51,210 bases of DNA from Sediminimonas qiaohouensis DSM 21189 (lineage in GTDB: Bacteria; Pseudomonadota; Alphaproteobacteria; Rhodobacterales; Rhodobacteraceae), in the NCBI RefSeq assembly GCF_000423645.1, contig NZ_AUIJ01000019.1, positions 1 to 51,210 of the forward strand. The letters are read 5' to 3'. The position numbers were made by a program, and so were the translations under genes. The notes below the pieces were generated by a model. It made no database searches. It saw only the letters and a program-made list of their open reading frames with translations, and had not been told where the DNA came from. This document shows positions 29,283 through 37,656 of this stretch, piece by piece (the stretch's first letter is position 1; every line of letters starts with the position of its first letter).

Positions 29283-29900
29283 ATGACCGCGCGCGACATG
29301 CAAATCCATCGGGGCCGCAAGTTCGACCAGGTACTTGATGGGGCGCGGCAGGTGTTTCTGTCAGACGGGTTCGAGGGCGCGTCAGTGGACGAAATCGCCC
29401 GCGTTTCAAGGGTTTCCAAGGCCACGATCTATAGCTACTTCGCCGACAAGCGCCAGATGTTCACCGAGGTCGTGCGCAGCGAATGCAACCGTCAGGCCGA
29501 ATTGGCGCTGAAGCTGATCGATAAGGACCGCCCGCCGCAAGAGGTGTTGACCGAGGCGGCGCGCCAGTTGCTTGGCATTGTCCTGTCTGATTTCTCGCAG
29601 CGGGTGTTTCGCATTTGCGTGGCCGAGGCGGACCGCTTTCCCGAACTGGGGCGCGCGTTCTATGAAAGTGGCCCGGTATTGGGCCGCAGACGCCTGTGCG
29701 AATACTTGCGCGCGGCCGAGGCGCGGGGCGAATTGGCTATTGATGATTTCGATCTGGCAGCGGATCAGTTTGCCGAGCTGTGCAAGGCAACCCTTTGGTC
29801 CCGTGCGGTTTTTGGCATTCAGAGCGAATTTGACGAGGCCGAGATCGACCGCATCGCCGGTGAGGCGAGCAAGACCTTTCTTGCCCGCTACGGTGCCTGA
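29283..29900 (+). CDS. TetR-family transcriptional regulator
   Basis: A 205-residue TetR/AcrR regulator. The helix-turn-helix spans about residues 14-60 (GARQVFLSDGFEGASVDEIARVSRVSKATIYSYFADKRQMF). The C-terminal half is an AefR-like ligand domain (RVFRICVAEADRFPELGRAFYESG). ATG 29283 has an AAAGGGGA ribosome site. It is divergent from mbfA with 125 bases between. Its target is unknown, and mbfA control is possible but the palindrome there fits Irr better. Confidence 0.9.
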   Translation: MTARDMQIHRGRKFDQVLDGARQVFLSDGFEGASVDEIARVSRVSKATIYSYFADKRQMFTEVVRSECNRQAELALKLIDKDRPPQEVLTEAARQLLGIVLSDFSQRVFRICVAEADRFPELGRAFYESGPVLGRRRLCEYLRAAEARGELAIDDFDLAADQFAELCKATLWSRAVFGIQSEFDEAEIDRIAGEASKTFLARYGA

Positions 29901-29906
29901 ACGCGA

Positions 29907-30626
29907 TCAGTCGAGGCGCCGCACAAGCAGTTGGTTTCCCGACCCCCGCCGGGTTTCGAAAATCTTCAGATCCGAGATCAGGTCGCTGAGCTTTTTCTTG
30001 CCATAACTGCGCGTGTCGAAATCGGGATTTGCGGCGGTGATGAACTGCCCAAGCGGGCCGAGCGCGTACCAGTCATCTTCTTGATCGATGCTGTCCATCG
30101 CCTTGAGGATCAGATCGCGCGCCTCGTTCAAATCCCCGGTTGCCTGCTTGGTGGTCTTGGTGGCGGGCTTGTCCGTGGCTGGAGCGCCTTCCAGATTTTC
30201 AAGGAAAATGAACCGCTTACATGCTTTTCGAAACGCCTCGGGCGTTTTCTTGGCGCCGATGCCGTAGACATCCAGCCCCTGTTCGCGGATGCGGCTGGCC
30301 AGTCGGGTGAAGTCGCTGTCAGAGCTGACAAGGACGAACCCGTCGAAGCGGCCCGAATGCATCAGGTCCATCGCGTCGATCACCAAGGCGATGTCGCTGG
30401 CGTTCTTGCCCACGGTATTGGCGGGCTGGTGATGCGGCACGAGGCCGAACTCGGCCTGCACCTTGTTCCAGCCGCTCATCTGCTGCGAGGAAAAGTCGCC
30501 GTAGCAGCGGCGCACGCTTGCTTCGCCGACGGCGGCGATCTCGTCGAACACGGCCTTGGTCCACTTCGGCGATGTGTTGTCGGCATCGATCAGAACGGCC
30601 AGAAGCGGCGGACGTTGGTTTTGCAT
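29907..30626 (-). CDS. NYN domain protein with C-terminal LOTUS/OST-HTH domain
   Basis: A 239-residue LabA/DUF88-type protein. The NYN ribonuclease-like domain (about 8-145) keeps the acidic residues of the PIN-like fold: LIDADN, SDIALVIDAMDL and SSDSDF. A Lys/Thr-rich linker (160-178) leads to an OST-HTH/LOTUS domain (about 180-239) with DWYALGPLGQFI and YGKKKLSDLISDL. This combination suggests an RNA-processing enzyme. ATG 30626 has an AAGGGG ribosome site. A large palindrome lies about 90 bases upstream. Confidence 0.88.
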   Translation of the reverse strand: MQNQRPPLLAVLIDADNTSPKWTKAVFDEIAAVGEASVRRCYGDFSSQQMSGWNKVQAEFGLVPHHQPANTVGKNASDIALVIDAMDLMHSGRFDGFVLVSSDSDFTRLASRIREQGLDVYGIGAKKTPEAFRKACKRFIFLENLEGAPATDKPATKTTKQATGDLNEARDLILKAMDSIDQEDDWYALGPLGQFITAANPDFDTRSYGKKKLSDLISDLKIFETRRGSGNQLLVRRLD

Positions 30627-30710
30627 TCGATTAACCCCTTTGTGCCCGAATCGTACCAAGGTGAAAAGGGGTCAGGCGCGAATCGTCCAAAACGGACGTT
30701 TCGATGCCGC

Positions 30711-30731
30711 AAGCGTACGCCACGTACGCTT
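30711..30731. repeat. 21-base palindrome upstream of the NYN gene
   Basis: Arms AAGCGTACG (30711-30719) and CGTACGCTT (30723-30731) flank CCA and are perfectly complementary. It lies in the 200-base gap between the NYN start and the preA stop. A second small dyad, CGTCC-AAAAC-GGACG, lies at 30684-30698. There is no T-run, so an operator is more likely than a terminator. Confidence 0.4.
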
Positions 30732-30790
30732 GGCCGAAATTTGCGTGTTTAACAGGGCGTTCGCTCACCCCCGCCGGGGACGCAATGAAA

Positions 30791-30819
30791 CGCGCCCGCC
30801 CCACGGACGGGCGGGCGCG
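30791..30819 (-). terminator. Strong hairpin after preA
   Basis: Eleven-base arms CGCGCCCGCCC (30791-30801) and GGGCGGGCGCG (30809-30819) pair perfectly around a 7-base loop, 7 bases beyond the preA stop. The minus-strand tail is GTTTCATTG, so the T-run is weak. A terminator or 3'-end stabiliser for preT-preA is the best reading. Confidence 0.65.
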
Positions 30820-30825
30820 CACCGA

Positions 30826-32127
30826 TTATTCCGCGGCGCAGGCGCCGGGGTTGTTGGGGTGGGTCGTCCAGTTGGCATATTCCGCCTCGACCTTGCGGCC
30901 GGTGCGGGGGTCGATGGTGCCGGGCTCCATCGGCTCCATGGTGATGCAGCCTTCGACCGGGCAGACGTTGACGCACAGGTTGCAGGCGACGCATTCCTCG
31001 TCCTTGACGGTGAACACGCGATCCTCGGACATGGCGATGGCCTGGTGGCTGGTATCCTCGCAGGCGGCGTAGCAGCGGCCGCATTTGATACAGGCATCCT
31101 GATCGATCACGGCCTTGGCCACGTAATTGAGGTTCAGGTGCTGCCAGTCCGAGCAGTTGGGCACCGCGCGGCGCACGATCTGATCGGTTGAGGTGAAGCC
31201 CTTTTCGTCCATCCACTGCGACAGGCCCGAGATCATCTCCTGCACCACCTTGAAGCCATAGGTCATGGCGGCGGTGCACACCTGCACGTTGCCGGCGCCC
31301 AGGGTCATGAACTCGGCCGCGTCGCGCCACGTGGTCACGCCGCCGATCCCCGAGATGGGCAGATCGGCGGTTTCGGGGTTGCGGGCGATCTCGGCCACCA
31401 TGTTGAGCGCGATCGGCTTCACCGCCGGGCCGCAATAGCCACCATGCGCGCCCTTGCCGTCGATCACGGGTTCGGGGGCGAAGCTATCGAGGTCAACCGA
31501 CACGATGGAGTTGATCGTGTTGATCAGGCTGACCGCGTCGGCGCCGCCCTGTTGCGCGGCGATGGCGGGTTTGCGGATGTCGGTGATGTTGGGCGTGAGT
31601 TTAACGATCACAGGCATGCGGGTGTTTTGCTTGCACCAGCGGGTAACCATCTCGATATACTCAGGCACCTGCCCCACGGCCGAGCCCATGCCGCGTTCGG
31701 ACATGCCGTGCGGGCAACCGAAGTTCAACTCGATCCCGTCGGCGCCGGTATCTTCGACCAGCGGCAGGATGTGTTTCCACGATTCCTCGACGCAGGGGAC
31801 CATCAGCGAGACGACGACCGCATGGTTGGGGTAGTCGCGCTTGACCTGCTTGATCTCGCGCAGGTTTACCTCGAGCGTGCGATCGGTGATCAGTTCGATG
31901 TTGTTGAGGCCCAGAAGCCGCCGGTCAGCGCCCCAGATCGCGCCGTAGCGCGGGCCGTTGACGTTGACGATCGGCGGGTCCTCGCCCAGCGTTTTCCACA
32001 CGACGCCGCCCCAGCCGGCCTCGAAGGCGCGGCGGACGTTGTATTCCTTGTCGGTGGGCGGCGCAGAGGCCAGCCAGAATGGGTTGGGGGATTTGATGCC
32101 AACGAAATCGCTTGTCAGGTCTGCCAT
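30826..32127 (-). CDS. preA: NAD-dependent dihydropyrimidine dehydrogenase subunit PreA
   Basis: A 433-residue subunit of the enzyme that reduces uracil and thymine to their dihydro forms with NADH, the first step of reductive pyrimidine breakdown. The dihydroorotate-dehydrogenase-like FMN barrel shows SAPPTDKEYNVRRAFEAGWGG, ELNFGCPHGM and SGIGGVTTWRDAAEFM. Two C-terminal 4Fe-4S motifs follow, CIKCGRCYAAC and CVACNLCVNVCP. It lies 3 bases after preT, so they are one operon. Hydantoinase and other pathway genes are not in the window. Confidence 0.96.
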   Translation of the reverse strand: MADLTSDFVGIKSPNPFWLASAPPTDKEYNVRRAFEAGWGGVVWKTLGEDPPIVNVNGPRYGAIWGADRRLLGLNNIELITDRTLEVNLREIKQVKRDYPNHAVVVSLMVPCVEESWKHILPLVEDTGADGIELNFGCPHGMSERGMGSAVGQVPEYIEMVTRWCKQNTRMPVIVKLTPNITDIRKPAIAAQQGGADAVSLINTINSIVSVDLDSFAPEPVIDGKGAHGGYCGPAVKPIALNMVAEIARNPETADLPISGIGGVTTWRDAAEFMTLGAGNVQVCTAAMTYGFKVVQEMISGLSQWMDEKGFTSTDQIVRRAVPNCSDWQHLNLNYVAKAVIDQDACIKCGRCYAACEDTSHQAIAMSEDRVFTVKDEECVACNLCVNVCPVEGCITMEPMEPGTIDPRTGRKVEAEYANWTTHPNNPGACAAE

Positions 32128-32130
32128 GGC

Positions 32131-33459
32131 TCAGCCCTCCGCAGTCAGGTGTGAATGGATGTCTTCGGCGGCGTCGCGGCCCTCGGCCACTGCCGTCACG
32201 GTCAGGTCATCGCCGCCAGCGGCGCAATCGCCACCGGCCCAGACGCCATCGACCGAGGTGCGCCCGGCCCCTTGCACGGCGATCTTGCCGCCGTCCAGCG
32301 CAGGAAGGCCCGCGCCTTCGAGCTTTTGCCCGATGGCCTTGAACACCTGGTCGGCGGGCAGGCGCACGGTCTGGCCGGTCGGCGTCAGGTCGTCGTCGGT
32401 GTATTCGAACTCGATCTCGCGCACGGCGCCGTTGCCGTGAATCGCCTTGGGCGTGGCGTTGGTTATGATGCGCACGCCCTTGGACGCGGCGAGATCCTGT
32501 TCGAACGCGCTGGCGTTCATGCGCTCGCGGCCGCGGCGGTAGACCAGGCTGACGTTGAGCGCGCCAAGCAGCTTGGCCTGGACGGCGGCGTCGATGGCCG
32601 TCATACCGCCGCCGATCACCACCACGTCGCGCCCGATAGGCAGCTTGGACAGGTCCGATGCCTGCCGCAGCTCGGCGATGAAATCGACGGCGTCTTCGAG
32701 ACCGCCCTTGTCCTCGCCCTCAAGGCCAAGCGCATTGACCGCGCCAAGGCCGAGGCCAAGGAACACCGCGTCGTGCTGTTTTTGCAGGGCATCAAGGGTG
32801 ATGTCACGGCCAAGCGCCTGTCCGTGGCGCAGGGTGATGCCGCCGATCTGCATCAGCCAATCCACCTCGCGCGCGGCGAAATCATCGGTGGATTTATAGG
32901 CGGCAATGCCGAATTCATTGAGCCCGCCGGGCTTGGGTCGCGCGTCGTAGATCGTCACGTCATGGCCCAGCATCGCGGCGCGGTGCGCGCAGGCAAGGCC
33001 CGCCGGCCCGGCACCAACGACGGCAAGCGACTTGCCCGTGGGCGCGGCGCGGGTGAACGGGTGCACGTCCTGATCCATAAGCGTATCGGTGGCGTAGCGT
33101 TGCAGGCGGCCGATCTCGACCGGCTTGCCCTCGGCCAGCTCGCGCACGCAGGCCTCTTCGCACAGGGTCTCGGTCGGGCACACGCGGGCGCACATGCCGC
33201 CGAGGATGTTCTGGTTGAAGATGGTGCGCGCGGCCGATTCCGGGGTGCCGGTGGCGATTTGCCGGATGAACAGGGGAATGTCGATATCGGTCGGGCAGGC
33301 CGTGACGCAGGGCGCGTCGTGGCAGAAATAGCAGCGATCCGCGGCTACGAGGGCCTCGTGCCCTTCTAGCGGCGGATGCAGGTCCGAGAAATGCGCGTCA
33401 TAGGCTGACGCATCAAGCCGGCCGGGCACGACCCCCGGCTCGAGGGTTTTGTCTGTCAT
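32131..33459 (-). CDS. preT: Dihydropyrimidine dehydrogenase subunit PreT
   Basis: A 442-residue NADH- and FAD-binding partner of PreA, of the glutamate-synthase-small-subunit type. N-terminal Cys-rich Fe-S motifs: CYFCHDAPCVTACP and CARVCPTETLCEEAC. The FAD Rossmann site is [12 protein letters not shown] and the NAD site VIGGGMTAIDAAVQA. It ends with VWAGGDCAAGGD. ATG 33459 was chosen over GTG 33471 because the GGAGGT ribosome site lies between them. Confidence 0.95.
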   Translation of the reverse strand: MTDKTLEPGVVPGRLDASAYDAHFSDLHPPLEGHEALVAADRCYFCHDAPCVTACPTDIDIPLFIRQIATGTPESAARTIFNQNILGGMCARVCPTETLCEEACVRELAEGKPVEIGRLQRYATDTLMDQDVHPFTRAAPTGKSLAVVGAGPAGLACAHRAAMLGHDVTIYDARPKPGGLNEFGIAAYKSTDDFAAREVDWLMQIGGITLRHGQALGRDITLDALQKQHDAVFLGLGLGAVNALGLEGEDKGGLEDAVDFIAELRQASDLSKLPIGRDVVVIGGGMTAIDAAVQAKLLGALNVSLVYRRGRERMNASAFEQDLAASKGVRIITNATPKAIHGNGAVREIEFEYTDDDLTPTGQTVRLPADQVFKAIGQKLEGAGLPALDGGKIAVQGAGRTSVDGVWAGGDCAAGGDDLTVTAVAEGRDAAEDIHSHLTAEG

Positions 33460-33517
33460 GGCTACCTCCACTGTTTCAGTGCTTTTTTGCTGGGGTCAGT
33501 ATTTCACAATTCTATTT

Positions 33518-33533
33518 TTTATCAAACGGTAAA
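33518..33533 (-). promoter_or_regulatory. Degenerate RutR-like site before preT (weak)
   Basis: On the minus strand the sequence TTTACC-GTTT-GATAAA lies about 60 bases upstream of preT in an AT-rich stretch. It recalls the pyrimidine regulator RutR site (TTGACC-n4-GGTCAA) with three or more mismatches. The match is weak. Confidence 0.2.
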
Positions 33534-33575
33534 ATTTAGGCGATTTGAAAATCGCGGCCTCTGCGGCCTCGGGCC

Positions 33576-33604
33576 TTGACCGATGCGGGGCTGCGCGCTA
33601 GTGC
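33576..33604 (+). promoter_or_regulatory. Candidate promoter of the B12 operon
   Basis: TTGACC (33576-33581) and TAGTGC (33599-33604) are 17 bases apart, which would start transcription just before the cobalamin riboswitch. The -10 match is weak, but the position fits well. A CGATTT-GA-AAATCG dyad (33541-33554) lies upstream. Confidence 0.4.
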
Positions 33605-33607
33605 GAA

Positions 33608-33776
33608 GGGGCTTTGGTCCGGGTGTTCACGCACCCGGTGAAAAGGGAACGCGGTTCAATACCGCGACTGCCCCCGCAACTGTGAGCGGTGAGCGACATC
33701 GGCATCTGCCACTGTCATGGCGACATGACGGGAAGGCCCGGTGGAGCGACGACCCGCAAGTCAGGAGACCTGCCAG
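33608..33776 (+). ncRNA. Cobalamin (B12) riboswitch
   Basis: A leader RNA that binds adenosylcobalamin-type ligands. Conserved parts in order: a GGTGTTCACGCACC-type paired element then GGTGAAAAGGGAACGCGGTT, ACTGCCCCCGCAACTGTGA, GCCACTG...ACGGGAAGGC, and the B12 box AAGTCAGGAGACCTGCC (33758-33774). It stands about 155 bases upstream of btuB and is expected to lower expression of the whole uptake operon when cobalamin is plentiful. The exact ends are estimated. Confidence 0.95.
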
Positions 33777-33866
33777 AGCGATCACCCTATCCGGGCGCGG
33801 GGCGCGCCGTGGATAACGGTCTTTCCGTCGTGGTGGCACCCGAACCGTCCGGGAAGGCCGCAGACA

Positions 33867-33923
33867 CCTTTCCGGGCAATCACACCCCAGCATGGACCCG
33901 AGAAACGGGCCATGAAGGAAAGG
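33867..33923 (+). promoter_or_regulatory. Possible btuB ribosome-site sequestering hairpin
   Basis: CCTTTCC (33867-33873) is fully complementary to GGAAAGG (33917-33923), which contains the ribosome site 10 bases before the btuB start at 33934. Pairing would hide the site. No clear T-run terminator is seen between riboswitch and btuB, so translational control is a reasonable model. Confidence 0.45.
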
Positions 33924-33933
33924 ACACGAGACG

Positions 33934-35847
33934 ATGAAGCATCCGCTTTCCCCCCTTGCGATTCTCTGGCTGAGCACCGCGCCCATGATGGCCGGCGCGC
34001 AGGTTCTGGATCTGGACGAGATCACGGTGAGCGCCAACCTCACCCCGACCGAGATCAGCCGCAGCGGGTCGGCGGTGAGCACGCTCGAAGCGGACGACCT
34101 GCATGATGCGACCTCGCCCAGCTTGCTGGGAACGCTGGACAGTTTGCCGGGCGTCAGCGTGGTTCAGAACGGGCCCATGGGCACTTCAGCGACGGTCAAC
34201 GTGCGTGGGCTGGGGAGCGAGTACATCGCGGTGCGGATAGATGGAATCGACGTCTCCGACCCTTCTGCGACACAGGCGGGCTTCAATGACTTCGGCGGCC
34301 TGTCGGGGATGGTGTTCAATCGCGCCGAACTGCTGCGCGGCGCGCAGTCGGCCTTGTATGGGGGCACGGCCGCAGCCGGGGTTCTGACGCTTGAGACGCT
34401 CGGGTTGGAAACAGCGCCCGAAGGGCTGCGCTATGACGTCGCGCTTGAGGCCGGCAGCCACGACACCGCGTCGGCGGGGTTCAACATGACACAGAGCGAA
34501 GGCCCGCTGACCCTTGCGATGGCGATCAGCAAGGTACGCTCGGCGGGCTTTTCGGCCGCCGATGAAAGCGCGGGCAATACCGAGGCCGACGGGTTCAGCC
34601 GCGAACGGTTGGCACTGGGCGCGGCCTATGACCTGGCGCCAGGTCTGACCATCGGCGCCAACGCCTTCCGCCGTTTGAGCGAAAGCGAATTCGATGAATA
34701 TGGTGCCACACCCCAGGATGGAACGCCCGACGAAACCTCTGCCGCTGCCGAGACGGGCGCACGGATTTTCCTGAATTCCGATATCGGCGCATGGCGCAAC
34801 GCCGGGCAATTGTCCTATTACCAGATCGACCGGGCGTCGGTATCCCCCACGGTCAGCGGTTTTGCCGAGACATTCGAGTCGGCATTTCGGGGCGAGCGGA
34901 CGCAGTTCAACTATACACTCAGCCGCGATTTCGGTGCGGCCTGGAAACTTTCTCTCGGGGCGGATGCCACACGCGACAAAGTTCGCTCCACTACGATTCC
35001 CGGTGGCAGCGCGACACTTGACCAGCATGGGGTGTTTGCCGAACTCATCTACAGCCCGTCCGACCGGCTGGATGTCACGGGCACCCTGCGGCATGACCAA
35101 CACAGCAGCTTTGGCGGCTTCAATACCGGCCGGCTGACCGTCGCCTATCGCCCCGATACTGAAACGGTGTTGCGCGGCATGATCTCGAGCGGGTATCGCC
35201 CGCCCTCGACGAATGAGTTGTTCGCTTTTTATCCGGGCAATTATCCGACGCGCGGCAACCCGAACCTGCAGCCCGAAACCAACGACGCTGTCGAGATCGG
35301 TGTGGATCGCTTTTTCGGTCGCGGTGGCAAGCTGTCGGCCACCGTTTTCCACCAGGAGTTCGACAACGAGATCCGGTACAGTTCCTGCCCACTGACTGCC
35401 AACTTTTCCGGGTGCCAGCCAGGCACTCAGTCGACCTATGAAAACGAGAGTGGCAAGACCCTGCGCCAGGGGCTCGAACTGGCGGCGACGGTGCCGCTGT
35501 CCCAGCGCCTCACGCTGGATGGCAGCTATACCTTGCTGGATACGGCCGACCCTCAGGGCGATCGGCTGACTGGCCTGCCGCGCCATGACCTCAGCCTGGG
35601 CTTGAGCGTAGATACCGGCGCGCAAACCACCGCAAGACTATCGTTGCAGCACGTGGCCGACCGGATCGACAGGCAGGGACCGATGCCCGATTATACGGTC
35701 GTCGGAATGAGTGTGACGCACCAACTGTCTGACCAGACTGAGGCCTATCTGCGCGTGGACAACCTGTTTGATGAGGATTACCAGACGATCCGCGGCTACG
35801 GCACCTCGGGCCGCGCGGCGTATTTCGGTGTTCGTGCTTCTTTCTAG
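33934..35847 (+). CDS. btuB: TonB-dependent cobalamin receptor BtuB
   Basis: A 637-residue outer-membrane receptor for vitamin B12. A signal peptide (about residues 1-22, ending MAGAQ) precedes a TonB-box-like LDEITVSA. Next is the plug domain (LLGTLDSLPGVSVVQNG, VNVRGLGSEYIAVRIDGIDVSDPS, RAELLRGAQSALYGGTAAAGVL) and a beta-barrel ending in VRASF with the usual terminal Phe. The region YRPPSTNELF...NPNLQPETNDAVEIG is typical of the family. Control by the cobalamin riboswitch immediately upstream supports B12 as ligand. It is the first of nine linked genes. Confidence 0.95.
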   Translation: MKHPLSPLAILWLSTAPMMAGAQVLDLDEITVSANLTPTEISRSGSAVSTLEADDLHDATSPSLLGTLDSLPGVSVVQNGPMGTSATVNVRGLGSEYIAVRIDGIDVSDPSATQAGFNDFGGLSGMVFNRAELLRGAQSALYGGTAAAGVLTLETLGLETAPEGLRYDVALEAGSHDTASAGFNMTQSEGPLTLAMAISKVRSAGFSAADESAGNTEADGFSRERLALGAAYDLAPGLTIGANAFRRLSESEFDEYGATPQDGTPDETSAAAETGARIFLNSDIGAWRNAGQLSYYQIDRASVSPTVSGFAETFESAFRGERTQFNYTLSRDFGAAWKLSLGADATRDKVRSTTIPGGSATLDQHGVFAELIYSPSDRLDVTGTLRHDQHSSFGGFNTGRLTVAYRPDTETVLRGMISSGYRPPSTNELFAFYPGNYPTRGNPNLQPETNDAVEIGVDRFFGRGGKLSATVFHQEFDNEIRYSSCPLTANFSGCQPGTQSTYENESGKTLRQGLELAATVPLSQRLTLDGSYTLLDTADPQGDRLTGLPRHDLSLGLSVDTGAQTTARLSLQHVADRIDRQGPMPDYTVVGMSVTHQLSDQTEAYLRVDNLFDEDYQTIRGYGTSGRAAYFGVRASF

Positions 35848-36676
35848 GCTCATATCGTTCGGCTTGGCCCTCGCTTTCGCGGGGGAGACGGCCATGGCCG
35901 ACCCGGCCCCGCGCCGGGTGGTTTCGATGAACCTGTGCACCGACCAGTTGGCGATGCTGCTGGCCGCAAAGGGGCAGCTTGTGTCGGTGTCCGACCTGGC
36001 GGTGGACCCGCGCGCCTCGGCGATGGTGGAACAGGCGCGGGGCTACACGATCAACCACGCCCGCGCCGAGGAGGTGCACGCGCTGCGGCCCGATTTGGTG
36101 CTGGCGGGGCAGTATTCGTCGCGCGCCAGCGTCGGGATGCTGCGGCGGCTGGGCATCCGGGTAGAGACATTCGCGCCGGCCCGGTCGATGGACGATATCG
36201 GTGCGGCGCTGGAGCGGATGGGCGCGCTGCTGGGCCGCGAGGAGGCGGGCAAGCGTGCCGCCGCGCGGTTCGAGGAACGGCTGTCCGCGTTGCGCGCCGA
36301 GGTGGAGCGGCGGCCCGAGGCGGCGCTGTATTACGCCAACGGCTACACGTTGGGCGACAAGACGCTGGCGGGGCAGATCCTGCTGACGGCTGGGTTTTCC
36401 AACACCGCCGCCAAGGCCGGCATCACCGGCGGGCGGGTGATGCCGTTGGAACAGTTGGTGATGTACGCGCCCGAGGCGCTGATTTCCGGCACCTCCTATT
36501 CCGGCGAGACGCGATCCGAGGCGATCCTGGATCATCCGGCGGTGGAACTGCTCAGGCGTAGCCGGCCATCGGCCGAGGTGCGCGATCGCGATTGGATCTG
36601 CGGCACGCCGCAGGTATTGCGCGCGGTCGAAGGGTTGGGCGATTTGCGCCGCAAGGCGTTGGAGGGCGAAGGATGA
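35834..36676 (+). CDS. btuF: ABC transporter substrate-binding protein for B12
   Basis: A 280-residue periplasmic binding protein of the BtuF/FecB class. It begins RRVVSMNLCTDQLAMLLA and keeps the helical-backbone TroA-type layout (EEVHALRPDLVLAGQY, LERMGALLGREE). The start is uncertain: GTG 35834 (or 35828), inside the end of btuB, gives a signal peptide (LISFGLALAFAGETAMA), whereas a later start would lose it. The stop overlaps the btuC start as ATGA. Its place between btuB and btuC supports cobalamin binding. Confidence 0.85.
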   Translation: MLLSRLISFGLALAFAGETAMADPAPRRVVSMNLCTDQLAMLLAAKGQLVSVSDLAVDPRASAMVEQARGYTINHARAEEVHALRPDLVLAGQYSSRASVGMLRRLGIRVETFAPARSMDDIGAALERMGALLGREEAGKRAAARFEERLSALRAEVERRPEAALYYANGYTLGDKTLAGQILLTAGFSNTAAKAGITGGRVMPLEQLVMYAPEALISGTSYSGETRSEAILDHPAVELLRRSRPSAEVRDRDWICGTPQVLRAVEGLGDLRRKALEGEG

Positions 36677-37656
36677 TCCGGGTGTTCGCGGCTCTTGCTA
36701 TCTTGTGCGCGGCGCTGTTCATCGCGGCGCTGCTGGTCGGCCCGGCGCAGATCGGCGCGATCGAGGGGCTGCGCGCGCTGATCCTGGGGGGCGAGGGGCC
36801 GGCGCCGCTGGTGATGCAGGAGATCCGCCTGCCGCGCGCCCTGCTGGCGGTGATGATCGGGCTGAGCCTGGGCCTGTCGGGGGCGGCGATGCAGGGCTAC
36901 CTGCGCAACCCGCTGGCCGAGCCGGGGTTGATCGGGGTGTCGGGATCGGCCGCCTTGGGCGCGGTGGTGGCGATCCATACCGGGTTTTCGGCGGCGTGGG
37001 CCTATGGTCTGCCGCTATCGGCGCTGGCAGGGGCGTTGGCCGGCGTCGCGCTGGTGATCGCGCTGGCGGGGCCGCGGGGGTCGTCCCTGACGCTGATCCT
37101 GGCGGGGATCGCGATTTCAGCGATGGCAGCGGCGCTGACGTCGCTGGTCTTGAACCTGTCATCGAACCCGTTCGCGGCGAACGAGATCGTGTTCTGGATG
37201 ATGGGATCGCTGGCGGACCGATCAATGATGCATGTGGGCCTGGCGCTACCGCTGATGGTGGTCGGTTGGGCGATGCTGCTGCCGCTGGGGCGGGGGTTGG
37301 ATGCGCTGACGCTGGGCGAGGATGCGGCGGCGTCGATGGGCGTGCGCCTCACGCGGATGCGGCTGGTGCTGGTTGTCGGCACGGCCTGCGTGGTGGGCGC
37401 GGCAACGGCGGTGGCGGGCGCGATCGGGTTTGTCGGGCTGGTGGTGCCGCATATCCTGCGGCCGCTGGTGGGGGCGCGGCCATCGCGCCTGTTGTGGGCA
37501 TCGGCACTGGGCGGCGCGGTGATGGTTCTGGCGGCAGATCTGGCGGTGCGCCTGATCCTGCCCGAGCGCGACCTGAAGCTGGGCGTGCTGACGGCGCTGG
37601 TTGGGGCGCCGCTGTTTTTGCACCTGATCTACAAGACGCGGAGGGAACTGCCATGA
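36673..37656 (+). CDS. btuC: Cobalamin ABC transporter permease BtuC
   Basis: A 327-residue inner-membrane permease of the FecCD/BtuCD type, with about ten hydrophobic segments. Family hallmarks: RLPRALLAVMIGLSLGLSGAAMQGYLRNPLAEPGLIGVSGSAALGA, DAAASMGV (the coupling-helix region) and GFVGLVVPHILR. It starts within the btuF stop and ends within the btuD start, both ATGA overlaps. Codon use is strongly GC-rich, in line with the neighbours. Confidence 0.94.
   Translation: MIRVFAALAILCAALFIAALLVGPAQIGAIEGLRALILGGEGPAPLVMQEIRLPRALLAVMIGLSLGLSGAAMQGYLRNPLAEPGLIGVSGSAALGAVVAIHTGFSAAWAYGLPLSALAGALAGVALVIALAGPRGSSLTLILAGIAISAMAAALTSLVLNLSSNPFAANEIVFWMMGSLADRSMMHVGLALPLMVVGWAMLLPLGRGLDALTLGEDAAASMGVRLTRMRLVLVVGTACVVGAATAVAGAIGFVGLVVPHILRPLVGARPSRLLWASALGGAVMVLAADLAVRLILPERDLKLGVLTALVGAPLFLHLIYKTRRELP

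Noticed and set aside
30684-30698. CGTCC-AAAAC-GGACG hairpin as a terminator
   Set aside because: The stem is short, the following T-run is minimal, and no gene ends beside it.
33518-33533. RutR operator before preT
   Set aside because: Several mismatches to the known consensus. Kept only as a very low-confidence feature, not as a finding.
34186-35625. A 479-codon minus-strand frame opposite btuB
   Set aside because: btuB is certain on the plus strand, and the antisense translation shows no motif.
36705-37652. Upstream extension of the btuD frame through btuC
   Set aside because: The sequence before ATG 37653 is a Gly/Ala/Arg-rich out-of-frame reading of btuC, and BtuD homology starts at 37653.
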